Positions 1-7,313 of a stretch of 12,042 nt of DNA are shown piece after piece. Both the position numbers and the translations under genes were made by a program. Under the pieces are notes generated by a model. The model saw nothing but the letters and a program-made list of their open reading frames with translations. It made no database searches and was not told where the DNA came from. Numbering within the stretch: position 1 is the stretch's first letter; each line of letters starts with the position of its first letter. Source of the stretch: Propionibacteriaceae bacterium UBA4569 (lineage in GTDB: Bacteria; Actinomycetota; Actinomycetes; Propionibacteriales; Propionibacteriaceae); the NCBI GenBank assembly GCA_002387005.1, contig DGKN01000188.1, forward strand, positions 10,082 to 22,123, in the 5' to 3' direction.

Positions 1-16
1 GCCTCCTGCGGGAGGC
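1..16. terminator. Inverted repeat downstream of the first acyl-CoA ligase, cut by window edge
   Basis: GCCTCC, a 4-base loop and GGAGGC form a 6-bp stem at the very start of the window. The right arm continues with GCGCCCC, which suggests a longer stem whose left arm lies outside the window. It lies about 95 bases beyond the stop codon of the minus-strand ligase gene, so it could be its terminator or that of a convergent neighbour. There is no clear T tract inside the window. The rest of positions 17-108 shows no gene. Confidence 0.4.
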
Positions 17-108
17 GCCCCGATCTGCATGGTGGGTGGGGGCTGTACTGGTGCTGCTCAGGCCGGACGGGAACCGACGGATTTGTCGTCGTTGCTCACT
101 TGTGCTGC

Positions 109-1983
109 CTAGTCCCCGGACTTGCCCTTGCGGCGGTCGGCGATCTTGGCGTACATCTCGTCCACCATCGACTCGAAGCGCTTCTCGACCTCGCGCCGCT
201 TGACCTTCAGGGTCGGGGTGAGCAGGCCGTTGTCCATGGTGAAGTCCTCAACGAGCACCCGAAGGTCGCGGATCTGCTCGTGGCTCGGCAGCTTGGTGGT
301 GAGGGCCTGCACGCGGGCGCGCAGCTCGTCCACCACCTCGGAGTTGTGCACCAGTTCGGACGGGTTGCTGAAGGCGATACCCCGCTGCTTGGCGATCGGC
401 TCCAGATGCGGCAGCGAGGGCTTGACCAGAAGGGTCAGGCAGGGACGGTTGTCACCCAGCAGCACTGCGTGCTCGAACAAGGGATCGGCGAGCAGCATGC
501 CCTCGATCGGCTGGGGCGAGATGTTCTTGCCGTTGAGGGTGACGATGATGTCCTTCAGCCGGTCGTTGATGACCAGGTAACCCTCGTTGTCGACGTAGCC
601 ACCGTCCCCGGTGTGCAACCAGCCGTCGTCATCGATCGCGGCGGCGGTGGCCTCGGGGTTGTTCCAGTAACCCGCCATCAGGTTCGGCCCGCGGTAGAGG
701 ATCTCGCTCTCGGCCCCGATCTTCAGCTCACCGCCGGGCATGACCCGTCCGCAGCTGCCGAACTTGAACTCGGTTGGCGGGTTGAAGCTGATCAGCGGGG
801 AAGCCTCGGTGAGGCCGAAGCCCTGCAGCAACAGCATTCCGGCGGCGGAGAAGAACTCCTCCACCTGCACCCGCAACGGCGCACCACCGCAGGCCAGCAC
901 GGTCTTGTTGCCGCCCATCGCCTGCCGGATGCTGGAGAGCACCAGCTTGTCGGCCAGCGGCAACTGGGCCCGCCAGTAGGCGCTGGGTTGCTTGCCCTTG
1001 CGGTAGGCGCGCTGGCACTGGCCACCGACGCGCAGCGCCCAGTCGAAGACCGCCTTGCGCGCCGGGTCGTCGGCCACCTTCGCGTGCGCGGTGGCGTACA
1101 CCGTCTCGTACAGCTTTGGCACCGAGACCATCAGCGTCGGCTTGGCCAGCACCAGCATGTCGGCGACGGTCTTGGCATTGGGCACATAGGTGTTCATGCA
1201 GCCATGGCTGGTGATGTAGGTCGTCCACGCCCGTTCCAGCGCATGGGACAGGGGAAGGAAGCACAGGGAGTGGTCGGCTGGTTCGGGGTCGAAGAAGACG
1301 TCCAGGGCGCGGCATTGCGCCATCAGCGCCTTGTGCTGGAGCATGACGCCCTTCGGGGCGCCGGTGGTACCGGAGGTGTAGATGATGGACGCCAGGTCCT
1401 CCCCCGACGCCTCGGCCATCCGCTGCTCCACTGCGGCGTCCAATTCCCCACGCCGAGCGATGTCGCCGCGTTCGAAGCCGGCGAGCGATTCCACCCCGTC
1501 CGCCTCGACCGGCTCGAAGCTGACCAGCCGTTCCAGGCTGGGCATCTCGGCGCGGGCACCGAGGCAGCGCTCAGCCTCGGAGCGGCCGCCGAGGAAGACG
1601 ATCCGGGTGCCGGAGTCATTGACGATGTGGGTGATCTGCTCGGGCGTGCTGGTGGCATAGATGGGGGTGGGCACCGCGCCGACGCGCAGGCAGGCCTGGT
1701 CAGCCTGGAACCACTCCGGGGAGTTGTTCGCGAAGATCGCGACCCGGTCACCCCGCTGGATGCCTGCCGCGACCAGCGCACGCGCGGTGGCCTGCACCCG
1801 CTGGTCGATCTGGCGGTAGGTCTGCACCGACCACCCGTCCCCAGCCCGCACCCGACTGGCCGGACGGTTGCCGTGGCGCGCCACGACATCACGGAACATG
1901 TGGGCAATGTGGTCGGCATCACGGAACATGTCGTCGGTGCCTGACTGGTCGGCGACGACGTCCTGCGCGGCTGCGTTGTCCAT
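109..1983 (-). CDS. fadD: Long-chain acyl-CoA synthetase, AMP-forming (paralogue 1)
   Basis: A 624-residue ANL-superfamily ligase of the FAA1/FadD15 type. It should activate fatty acids with ATP and CoA to acyl-CoA through an acyl-adenylate, in the cytoplasm or at the inner membrane. Visible motifs are the P-loop YTSGTTGAPKG (residues 202-212), GFGLTEA (388-394, ending in Ala where the paralogue has Thr), HTGD (457-460), DRLKDIIVT (474-482) and the C-terminal catalytic lysine context TPTLKVKR (Lys593). The length is normal for the family. The ATG at 1983 is chosen because GAGAGG lies 8 bases upstream. Longer in-frame extensions run antisense or out of frame into the neighbouring ligase. The N-terminus carries an in-frame duplication, MFRDADHIAHMFRDVV, with in-frame ATGs at Met19 and Met29. 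It is the last gene of the nfo-ligase-ligase run. Chain-length specificity cannot be told from sequence. Confidence 0.93.
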   Translation of the reverse strand: MDNAAAQDVVADQSGTDDMFRDADHIAHMFRDVVARHGNRPASRVRAGDGWSVQTYRQIDQRVQATARALVAAGIQRGDRVAIFANNSPEWFQADQACLRVGAVPTPIYATSTPEQITHIVNDSGTRIVFLGGRSEAERCLGARAEMPSLERLVSFEPVEADGVESLAGFERGDIARRGELDAAVEQRMAEASGEDLASIIYTSGTTGAPKGVMLQHKALMAQCRALDVFFDPEPADHSLCFLPLSHALERAWTTYITSHGCMNTYVPNAKTVADMLVLAKPTLMVSVPKLYETVYATAHAKVADDPARKAVFDWALRVGGQCQRAYRKGKQPSAYWRAQLPLADKLVLSSIRQAMGGNKTVLACGGAPLRVQVEEFFSAAGMLLLQGFGLTEASPLISFNPPTEFKFGSCGRVMPGGELKIGAESEILYRGPNLMAGYWNNPEATAAAIDDDGWLHTGDGGYVDNEGYLVINDRLKDIIVTLNGKNISPQPIEGMLLADPLFEHAVLLGDNRPCLTLLVKPSLPHLEPIAKQRGIAFSNPSELVHNSEVVDELRARVQALTTKLPSHEQIRDLRVLVEDFTMDNGLLTPTLKVKRREVEKRFESMVDEMYAKIADRRKGKSGD

Positions 1984-1991
1984 GGTTTGGG

Positions 1992-1997
1992 CCTCTC
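1992..1997 (-). promoter_or_regulatory. Ribosome binding site of ligase paralogue 1
   Basis: The minus strand reads GAGAGG here, 8 bases before the ATG at 1983. It decides the start of this gene. Confidence 0.65.
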
Positions 1998-2006
1998 GGA
2001 TGGCGT

Positions 2007-2024
2007 ACCTACGCCACCGTAGGT
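2007..2024. promoter_or_regulatory. Perfect inverted repeat between the two ligase genes (candidate operator or leader hairpin)
   Basis: ACCTACG-CCAC-CGTAGGT is a perfect 7-bp inverted repeat with a 4-base spacer in the 50-base gap between the ligase genes. It lies 24-41 bases before the start of the downstream gene. A TAGACT -10-like hexamer (2031-2036, minus strand) would place transcription initiation near 2024, the repeat's edge. It could be a regulator site or a 5'-end hairpin. There is no T tract on either side, so a terminator is less likely. Confidence 0.45.
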
Positions 2025-2030
2025 GAACCG

Positions 2031-2036
2031 AGTCTA
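2031..2036 (-). promoter_or_regulatory. Candidate -10 box for ligase paralogue 1
   Basis: The minus strand reads TAGACT, matching TANNNT, and it overlaps the TAG stop codon (2034-2036) of the upstream ligase gene. No convincing -35 was seen. It would give the downstream gene an internal promoter within the operon. Confidence 0.3.
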
Positions 2037-3827
2037 GCGAGCGGACCTCGACTTTCGAGCGCTTCGCACCCTTTCGTAGGTGGCCTCGACCTGGGACGCG
2101 AAGGCCTTCTCCACCTGCGAGCGCCGAATCTTCAAGGTGGGCGTGAGAAGCCCGCTGGCCTGGGTGATGCGGCCAGCTGACAAGATCACGTCTTGCACCT
2201 GTTCCTCGTGCGCCAGTCCGGACGTCAGATCGGCCGCCCGCTGACGCACGAGCGCCTGCATCGCCGAGTCGTCGGCCAATTCCTCGGGTGCCCCACTCAC
2301 CCCTGCCTCCTGGGCGAGCGAGGCCCAGCCGTCCTGCGTCGGCTGGATGATGGCGACCAGGCACGGACGCGAGTCGCCCACCACCATCACCTGGTCGAAA
2401 CGAGCCTCGGCCAGCAGGGCGGCCTCGACGGCCTGAGGGGCGACGTTCTTGCCGTTGGCCGTGACGATCAGCTCCTTGAGCCGATCGGTCACCACGACGA
2501 ATCCGTCGGTGTCGACGTAACCCACGTCCCCGGTGTGCAGCCATCCATCCTCGCCGAGCACGGCGCGAGTGGCCTCTTCGTCACCCCAGTAGCCGAGCAT
2601 CATCGACGGCGTTCGGACGATGAGTTCCGATTCGGCGCCGATGCGGAACTCGGCGCCCCGGATCGGGAAGCCCACCGTCCCCAGCTTGAACCGGTCGGGG
2701 GCGTAGATCGTCGCCATCGGCCCGGTCTCGGTGAGCCCGTATCCCTGACCCAGCAGGATTCCGGCGGCGGAGAAGAACTCCTCCACCTCGCGGCGCAGCG
2801 GCGCCCCGCCACTGACCAGCAGCGTCTTCGAGCCGCCGACCGCAGAACGGATCTTCGACAGCACCAGCTTGTCCGCCACGGGCAGCTGCGCCCGCCACCA
2901 AAGCGATGGGGTGGCACCCTTGCGATAGGCGTGTTGGCACTGGCCGCCAACCCGCAGCGCCCACTCGAAGGTGCGCCGGGCCACGGGCGAGGAGGCCTGC
3001 GCGCGTGCCCCCGACATGACCTTCTCGAAGAGCATCGGGACGCTGACCAGCAGCGTCGGGCGGGCCTTGGCGAGCAGTCGTCCGACCTCCTTCGGGCGGG
3101 GACAGTAGGTGTTCAGGCAGCCACGGTGGAACAGGTGGAAGGTCCAGTCGCGTTCCAGCGCGTGGGCCAGCGGCAGGAAGCAGAGGCTGGAATCGGTGGG
3201 TCGAAAGTCCCAACACTCGTCGATGGCGGCCTGCTGGGCGCCGAAACCTCCGTGGCTGAGCATCACGCCCTTCGCCTTGCCCGTGGTGCCGGACGTGTAG
3301 ATGATGGTGGCGAGGTCTTGCCCTCGTCCGGCGGCGGTGCGGGCGGCAATCTCATCACGGTGGCGCGAATGGTCGGTGGCCAGCAGGGACGCGAGGCTCG
3401 ACACCTCGTCCAGCTCGTCGAAGCTGATCACCATCGGGGCGGCGCTGGCCTCCCGCACGGTGGCCAGCTCACGCGCGCCAGCCACGAAGACCAGCCTCGC
3501 TCCAGAGTCGGTCACCACGTGACGGACCTGCTCCACGGTGGAGGTCGCAAAGATCGGGACGCTGACCGCCCCGGCGGAGGCGACCGCCAGGTCGACGATG
3601 CTCCACTCGGGACGGTTCGCGGACAGGATTGCCACCCGGTCACCGGTCTGGACGCCCACGTCGACCAGAGCGCACGCGACGCGGACGATCGCCTCGTGGA
3701 ACTCGCGGTAGGTGAGCACCTGCCACTGCCCGTCCGGCCCCTCGATGCGGGTGGCGGGGCGCTCGGCGAAGCGTTGCGCCGAGTCGGCGATCATCCGTGC
3801 CAGGTGGTAGTTGCTGAACTCGCCCAT
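2034..3827 (-). CDS. fadD: Long-chain acyl-CoA synthetase, AMP-forming (paralogue 2)
   Basis: A 597-residue FAA1/FadD15-type fatty acid:CoA ligase, clearly paralogous to the next gene downstream. Shared blocks include FLPLxHALER, ALRVGGQCQ, AYRKG, GGAPLR and VEEFFSAAG. Motifs: P-loop YTSGTTGKAKG (177-187), GYGLTET (362-368), HTGD (431-434), DRLKELIVTANGKN (448-461) and TPTLKIRR with Lys566. Family members are typically about 600 residues. The ATG at 3827 shares its A with the TGA stop of nfo (TGATG on the minus strand), and GGCGAG lies just upstream, so translation is probably coupled to nfo. An upstream in-frame extension would lie inside nfo and lacks homology to the family. The C-terminus is basic (ARKSRSAR). 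The substrate is unknown, and the two ligases may differ in chain-length preference or expression. Confidence 0.93.
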   Translation of the reverse strand: MGEFSNYHLARMIADSAQRFAERPATRIEGPDGQWQVLTYREFHEAIVRVACALVDVGVQTGDRVAILSANRPEWSIVDLAVASAGAVSVPIFATSTVEQVRHVVTDSGARLVFVAGARELATVREASAAPMVISFDELDEVSSLASLLATDHSRHRDEIAARTAAGRGQDLATIIYTSGTTGKAKGVMLSHGGFGAQQAAIDECWDFRPTDSSLCFLPLAHALERDWTFHLFHRGCLNTYCPRPKEVGRLLAKARPTLLVSVPMLFEKVMSGARAQASSPVARRTFEWALRVGGQCQHAYRKGATPSLWWRAQLPVADKLVLSKIRSAVGGSKTLLVSGGAPLRREVEEFFSAAGILLGQGYGLTETGPMATIYAPDRFKLGTVGFPIRGAEFRIGAESELIVRTPSMMLGYWGDEEATRAVLGEDGWLHTGDVGYVDTDGFVVVTDRLKELIVTANGKNVAPQAVEAALLAEARFDQVMVVGDSRPCLVAIIQPTQDGWASLAQEAGVSGAPEELADDSAMQALVRQRAADLTSGLAHEEQVQDVILSAGRITQASGLLTPTLKIRRSQVEKAFASQVEATYERVRSARKSRSAR

Positions 3828-4624
3828 CACTCGCCGAGCTTCTGGCGCAGCAGGTCGAGCTCGAGGGAGTGCACCTCTGCGCCGCCGGGGGTCTCCAGAC
3901 ACACGGGGGCACCGGCCACCCGGACCACCTCGAAGAGCCCCTCGGGATCGGCCTGCCCCTGCCCCAGGTTGGCATGCCGGTCGGCTCCGGAGTCGAAGGC
4001 GTCACGGGAGTCATTGCAGTGCACCAGGTCGATCCGTCCGGTGATCGCCTTGACGCGTTCGACCAGCCCGACGAGTTCCTCGCCACCGGCATGGGCATGG
4101 CAGGTGTCGAGGCAGAAACCGACATTCTCGAAGCCGGACGCGGTGGAGATCGCCTCCCACAACATGGCGATCCGGTCGAGGTGGCGGGCCATCGCATTCG
4201 CGCCGCCAGCGGTGTTCTCGATCAGCAGCGGCACGGTCAGGTCGAGGCCGTCGACGGCCTTGCGCCAGTTGTCGAAGCCCTTCTCGGCGTCGTCGCCCGC
4301 ACCGACGTGGCCGCCGTGAACGATCACGCCCTTGGCCCCGATCTCGCCCGCGGCGGTCACCGTCTGCTGCAAGAGCTTGCGGGAGGGGATGCGGATGCGG
4401 TTGTTGAAGGTCGCCACATTCAGCACATAGGGCGCATGCACGTACAGGTCGACGCCCGCTGCGGTCGCTGCCTCGCGCAGGGCTTCGGCGCCGCCTTCGT
4501 AGGCGACCTTCGGACCCTTCCAACCCTGCGGGTCACCGAGGAAGAACTGCGAGAGCGTGGCCTGGCGGGCCTGCGCCTCGGCGATGGGATCGGTCTGGTC
4601 GACATGGGCTCCAAGGGAAAGCAT
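3827..4624 (-). CDS. nfo: Endonuclease IV (AP endonuclease, TIM-barrel, three-metal)
   Basis: A 265-residue Nfo-family enzyme that cleaves the DNA backbone 5' of abasic sites and removes 3' blocking groups in base-excision repair. All nine expected metal ligands can be placed: His63 (VHAPYVLN), His103 (VHGGHVG), Glu136 (LIENTAGG), Asp173 and His176 (CLDTCHAHAGG), His202 (VHCNDS), Asp215 and His217 (DRHANLGQG) and Glu244 (CLETPGG). The N-terminal GAHV includes His7, the conserved substrate-contact position. The length is normal for actinobacterial members. The start is ATG at 4624, exactly six bases after a TAGCCT -10-like box and without a Shine-Dalgarno sequence, so the transcript is probably leaderless. 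The gene is first in a minus-strand unit with two acyl-CoA ligases, the first overlapping its stop codon. It is divergent from the small membrane gene at 4733. Confidence 0.95.
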   Translation of the reverse strand: MLSLGAHVDQTDPIAEAQARQATLSQFFLGDPQGWKGPKVAYEGGAEALREAATAAGVDLYVHAPYVLNVATFNNRIRIPSRKLLQQTVTAAGEIGAKGVIVHGGHVGAGDDAEKGFDNWRKAVDGLDLTVPLLIENTAGGANAMARHLDRIAMLWEAISTASGFENVGFCLDTCHAHAGGEELVGLVERVKAITGRIDLVHCNDSRDAFDSGADRHANLGQGQADPEGLFEVVRVAGAPVCLETPGGAEVHSLELDLLRQKLGE

Positions 4625-4630
4625 GGCCCA

Positions 4631-4636
4631 AGGCTA
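4631..4636 (-). promoter_or_regulatory. -10 box of nfo, leaderless arrangement
   Basis: The minus strand reads TAGCCT followed by six bases and the nfo ATG. This matches the actinobacterial TANNNT -10 consensus, with the start codon at about the expected transcription start. No clear -35 was seen. Confidence 0.55.
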
Positions 4637-4720
4637 TGACGCGGCTCGGACACTCGCATCGTGGGCCGTCAGCCAGCGGACGCCCAGCGCACCCAGCTGA
4701 CACGCGGGGACGCTTCGCGC

Positions 4721-4726
4721 CACACT
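4721..4726 (+). promoter_or_regulatory. Possible weak -10 box of the small membrane gene
   Basis: CACACT lies six bases before the ATG at 4733, the same geometry as at nfo, pta and ackA. It deviates from TANNNT at the first base. The GGGG between box and ATG is too close to the start to be an ordinary ribosome binding site. Confidence 0.3.
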
Positions 4727-4732
4727 GGGGCG

Positions 4733-5143
4733 ATGGTTGACAACGAGTTCGTGGACAAGACCGCGCTGCGCGCCCTGAACAGCAAGGTGGTGCGCTCCTA
4801 CTCCATGTACTTCGTGGGCCTCGGTGCCGCCGCCGCCGTCGGCGGTGCACTCGTCGCACTGGCCGACCCGAAGATCGCCCTTCCGGCGTTGTTCATCCTG
4901 GTCGGGGCCGTCACCATCGCGCTGGGCATGTTCGTCGGGCGCCACTCCGCCATCGTGCGTCCCTTCGCCGCCCACGCCCGCGCCTTCTGGAGCGTGCTGG
5001 CGCTCGTCCTGCTGGCCACGGTCGTCGCGATCGTGGTCTGGCCGGGCCATCAGTGGCTCGGTTGGATCACCGCCGCGCTGGCCCTCGGCGACGGGCTGGC
5101 CGTCGGCCACCTGGTCAACCGCGCGGGTGAGGCGCAGGAGTAG
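4733..5143 (+). CDS. Small four-helix membrane protein of unknown function
   Basis: A 136-residue protein I do not recognise. A polar N-terminus of about 23 residues (MVDNEFVDKTALRALNSKVVRS) precedes four hydrophobic segments at roughly 24-43, 48-69, 85-103 and 108-128, with short loops and a short polar tail (NRAGEAQE). No signal peptide cleavage site, cysteines or catalytic motif are visible. The loop between helices 2 and 3 has Arg and His residues (GRHSAIVRPFAAHARAF), which suggests that it faces the cytoplasm and that both termini are cytoplasmic. The ATG at 4733 is preferred over an in-frame ATG at 4661 because the intervening stretch is hydrophilic, overlaps the nfo promoter and resembles no leader. 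The gene is divergent from nfo and 64 bases upstream of pta. No function can be inferred from its neighbours. Confidence 0.75.
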   Translation: MVDNEFVDKTALRALNSKVVRSYSMYFVGLGAAAAVGGALVALADPKIALPALFILVGAVTIALGMFVGRHSAIVRPFAAHARAFWSVLALVLLATVVAIVVWPGHQWLGWITAALALGDGLAVGHLVNRAGEAQE

Positions 5144-5157
5144 CCCGGTTGCCCGAC

Positions 5158-5191
5158 CCCCGCAGGGTCACCCTCCGAAGTGACGGCGGGG
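5158..5191. repeat. Compound inverted repeat between the membrane gene and pta
   Basis: The outer arms CCCCGC (5158-5163) and GCGGGG (5186-5191) enclose inner arms GTCAC (5167-5171) and GTGAC (5180-5184) around an 8-base loop. The structure ends four bases before the pta -10 box. It could terminate the upstream gene, which stops at 5143, or be an operator over the -35 region of pta. There is no T tract. Confidence 0.35.
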
Positions 5192-5195
5192 CGGC

Positions 5196-5201
5196 TAGGC
5201 T
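5196..5201 (+). promoter_or_regulatory. -10 box of pta, leaderless arrangement
   Basis: TAGGCT is followed by six bases and the GTG start of pta at 5208. The same hexamer with the same spacing precedes ackA. No Shine-Dalgarno sequence and no clear -35 are present. Confidence 0.6.
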
Positions 5202-5207
5202 CGGCGC

Positions 5208-7313
5208 GTGACCAAAGCCGTGTACATCGCATCCACCGAGGGAGGCGTCGGCAAGAGCGCCATTGCCCTCGGGCTGATCGACTCACTCGCCCGCACCGTC
5301 TCGAACATCGGCGTCTTTCGTCCGCTGGTGAAGTGGGCCGAGGACGACGCCGTGACCCGCACCCTGATCGGCCAGAACGTCATTCGGCAGAGCTACGAGG
5401 ACGCCATTGGCGTGAGCTACGCCGATCTGGCCGCCGCCCCCGATGATGCGATGACCCACATCGTCAACAAGTACGGCTCGCTGGCCGAGCGCTACGACGC
5501 GATCGTCGTGCTTGGCTCCGACTACGGCGATGTCTCGGCCCCCACCGAGATGAACTTCAACGCCCAGGTCGCCGCCAACCTCAACGCGCCGGTGCTTCTC
5601 GTCGTCCGGGGCAAGGGACGCGACGCCGACACCATCCGACGCTCGGGCGTGATGGCGCTGGGGGAGTTCCGCCGCGCCCACAACACCGTCATCGGCCTGA
5701 CCGCGACGCGCGTCGACCCGGCCTTGGTCAAGGAGGCCCGCGCCGCGCTGTCGTCCGTGGACTCCACCTTGGTCACCGCCGTCCTGCCGGAGAACGGCAT
5801 CTTGTCCGCACCGACCGTCGGGATGCAGTTCGAGGCGCTCGGCGCCGAGCTGTGGATGGGAACCCGAGCCGACATGGAACGCGAGTCGCTGGGCACCCTG
5901 GTGGCTGGCATGACGCTGCCGAACCTGCTGGACCGGCTCCAGAAGGAGTTCACGATCGTCATGCCGAGCGACCGCTCGGACCTGCTGCCCGGGCTGGTGA
6001 TGGCGCACCGCTCCGACACCTTCCCGAACATCGCGGCCATCTTCCTGGTCGGCGGATACGAGATCCCGGCCAATGTCCGCAAGCTGATGGACGGCGTCGA
6101 CGCGCGCATCCCGATCGGCACCGTCGCGTCGGGAACCTACACGACCGCGGAGAAGTTGTTCGGCCTTGAGGGCACCCGCACCTCTTCCCCGCGCAAGGTC
6201 GAGATCGCGCGCCAGATGTTCGCGGAGAACTTCGACGAGGATGCGCTCCTCAAGGCCCTGAACCTGCACCGTGGCGAGATCCGCACGCCGCGCATGTTCG
6301 AGTACCAGTTGATGGCCCAGGCCCGTCGCGACGTCCGCACGATCGTGCTGCCGGAGTCGTCCGACGACCGGATCCTGGAGTCGGCGTCGATCATCCTGGA
6401 ACGCAATGTGGCCAGGATCATCCTGCTGGGTGACCCGCTGGCCATCAACACCCGGGCTCGCACGCTGGGCTTCGACCTGACCAAGGCGCGGATCATCGAC
6501 CCCACCGACGATGAATTGCTCAACAAGTTCGCGATCGAGTACGCGCACCTGCGCGCCAAGAAGGGCGTCACCTTCGAACAGGCCAAGGACCGGATGCACG
6601 ACCCCTCCTACTTCGGGACGATGATGGTGCACTTCGGCATGGCCGACGGCATGGTCTCTGGGGCAGTGAACACGACGGCGAACACCATCCGTCCGTCGCT
6701 GGAGTTCATCAAGACCAAGGAGGGCGTGAAGGTCGTCTCCAGCTCCTTCCTGATGTGCATGCCCGACCGGGTGCTGGTCTACGGCGACTGCGCAGTGAAC
6801 CCCGACCCGACGTCCGAGGAGCTGGCCGACATCGCGATCTCATCCGCCGACACGGCCGCGGCCTTCGACATCGAGCCCCGGGTCGCGATGCTGTCCTACT
6901 CGACGGGTGAGTCGGGTTCGGGAGCGGACGTCGACAAGGTGCGCGAGGCGACCCGCCTGGTGCGGGAACGTCGTCCGGACCTGAAGGTCGAGGGGCCGAT
7001 CCAGTTCGACGCGGCCGTGGACCCCGTGGTGGGACAGAAGAAGATGCCCGGTTCCGAGGTGGCGGGCCAGGCGACGGTCTTCATCTTCCCCGACCTCAAC
7101 ACGGGCAACAACACCTACAAGGCCGTGCAGCGCACCTCGGGTGCCGTCGCGGTGGGCCCGGTGCTGCAGGGCCTCAACCGTCCGGTCAATGACCTCTCGC
7201 GTGGTGCGCTGGTGGACGACATCGTGAACACGGTGGCCATCACGGCGATCCAGGCGCAGGAGTTCGCGGCTGGAACGGGGATGCCCGGGGCTGGACAATC
7301 GGCCAGAAGTTGA
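5208..7313 (+). CDS. pta: Phosphate acetyltransferase (long form)
   Basis: A 701-residue, three-domain Pta converting acetyl-CoA and phosphate to acetyl phosphate and CoA; propionyl-CoA may also be used. The N-terminal dethiobiotin-synthetase-like NTPase domain has STEGGVGKS (9-17) as P-loop. A DRTGG-type middle domain spans roughly 215-330. The catalytic PTA/PTB domain covers about 375-685, starting at IVLPESSDDRILE (379-391). It contains DPSYFGTMMVHFGMADGMVS (465-484), SYSTGESGSG (563-572), FPDLNTGNNTYKAVQR (627-642) and GPVLQGLNRPVNDLSRG (650-666). The length matches long-form Pta (about 700). The start is GTG at 5208, six bases after TAGGCT. Catalytic homology ends near AITAIQAQ (678-684). 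The last 17 residues (EFAAGTGMPGAGQSARS) are a low-complexity tail running into a levansucrase remnant. The partner gene ackA lies on the same strand but about 3.7 kb downstream. Confidence 0.96.
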   Translation: MTKAVYIASTEGGVGKSAIALGLIDSLARTVSNIGVFRPLVKWAEDDAVTRTLIGQNVIRQSYEDAIGVSYADLAAAPDDAMTHIVNKYGSLAERYDAIVVLGSDYGDVSAPTEMNFNAQVAANLNAPVLLVVRGKGRDADTIRRSGVMALGEFRRAHNTVIGLTATRVDPALVKEARAALSSVDSTLVTAVLPENGILSAPTVGMQFEALGAELWMGTRADMERESLGTLVAGMTLPNLLDRLQKEFTIVMPSDRSDLLPGLVMAHRSDTFPNIAAIFLVGGYEIPANVRKLMDGVDARIPIGTVASGTYTTAEKLFGLEGTRTSSPRKVEIARQMFAENFDEDALLKALNLHRGEIRTPRMFEYQLMAQARRDVRTIVLPESSDDRILESASIILERNVARIILLGDPLAINTRARTLGFDLTKARIIDPTDDELLNKFAIEYAHLRAKKGVTFEQAKDRMHDPSYFGTMMVHFGMADGMVSGAVNTTANTIRPSLEFIKTKEGVKVVSSSFLMCMPDRVLVYGDCAVNPDPTSEELADIAISSADTAAAFDIEPRVAMLSYSTGESGSGADVDKVREATRLVRERRPDLKVEGPIQFDAAVDPVVGQKKMPGSEVAGQATVFIFPDLNTGNNTYKAVQRTSGAVAVGPVLQGLNRPVNDLSRGALVDDIVNTVAITAIQAQEFAAGTGMPGAGQSARS

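Noticed and set aside
100..1944. Long plus-strand open frame opposite the first ligase
   Set aside because: The minus strand carries a complete ligase with all family motifs. The plus-strand translation is a GC-rich shadow with no recognisable domain.
1984..2544. N-terminal extension of ligase 1 to an 811-residue frame
   Set aside because: The added 187 codons lie in another frame of the second ligase gene and resemble nothing in the family. The ATG at 1983 has a proper ribosome binding site.
2193..4319. 708-codon plus-strand open frame opposite the second ligase and nfo
   Set aside because: It spans two well-supported opposite-strand genes, its product is rich in Arg, Gly and His, and it shows no domain. 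It is an expected artefact of high GC.
5167..5184. GTCAC-N8-GTGAC as a CRP/GlxR-type site
   Set aside because: The half-sites and spacing do not match the TGTGA-N6-TCACA pattern.
5283..6632. Minus-strand open frame inside pta
   Set aside because: It is a shadow of the conserved pta coding sequence with no promoter, ribosome binding site or domain.
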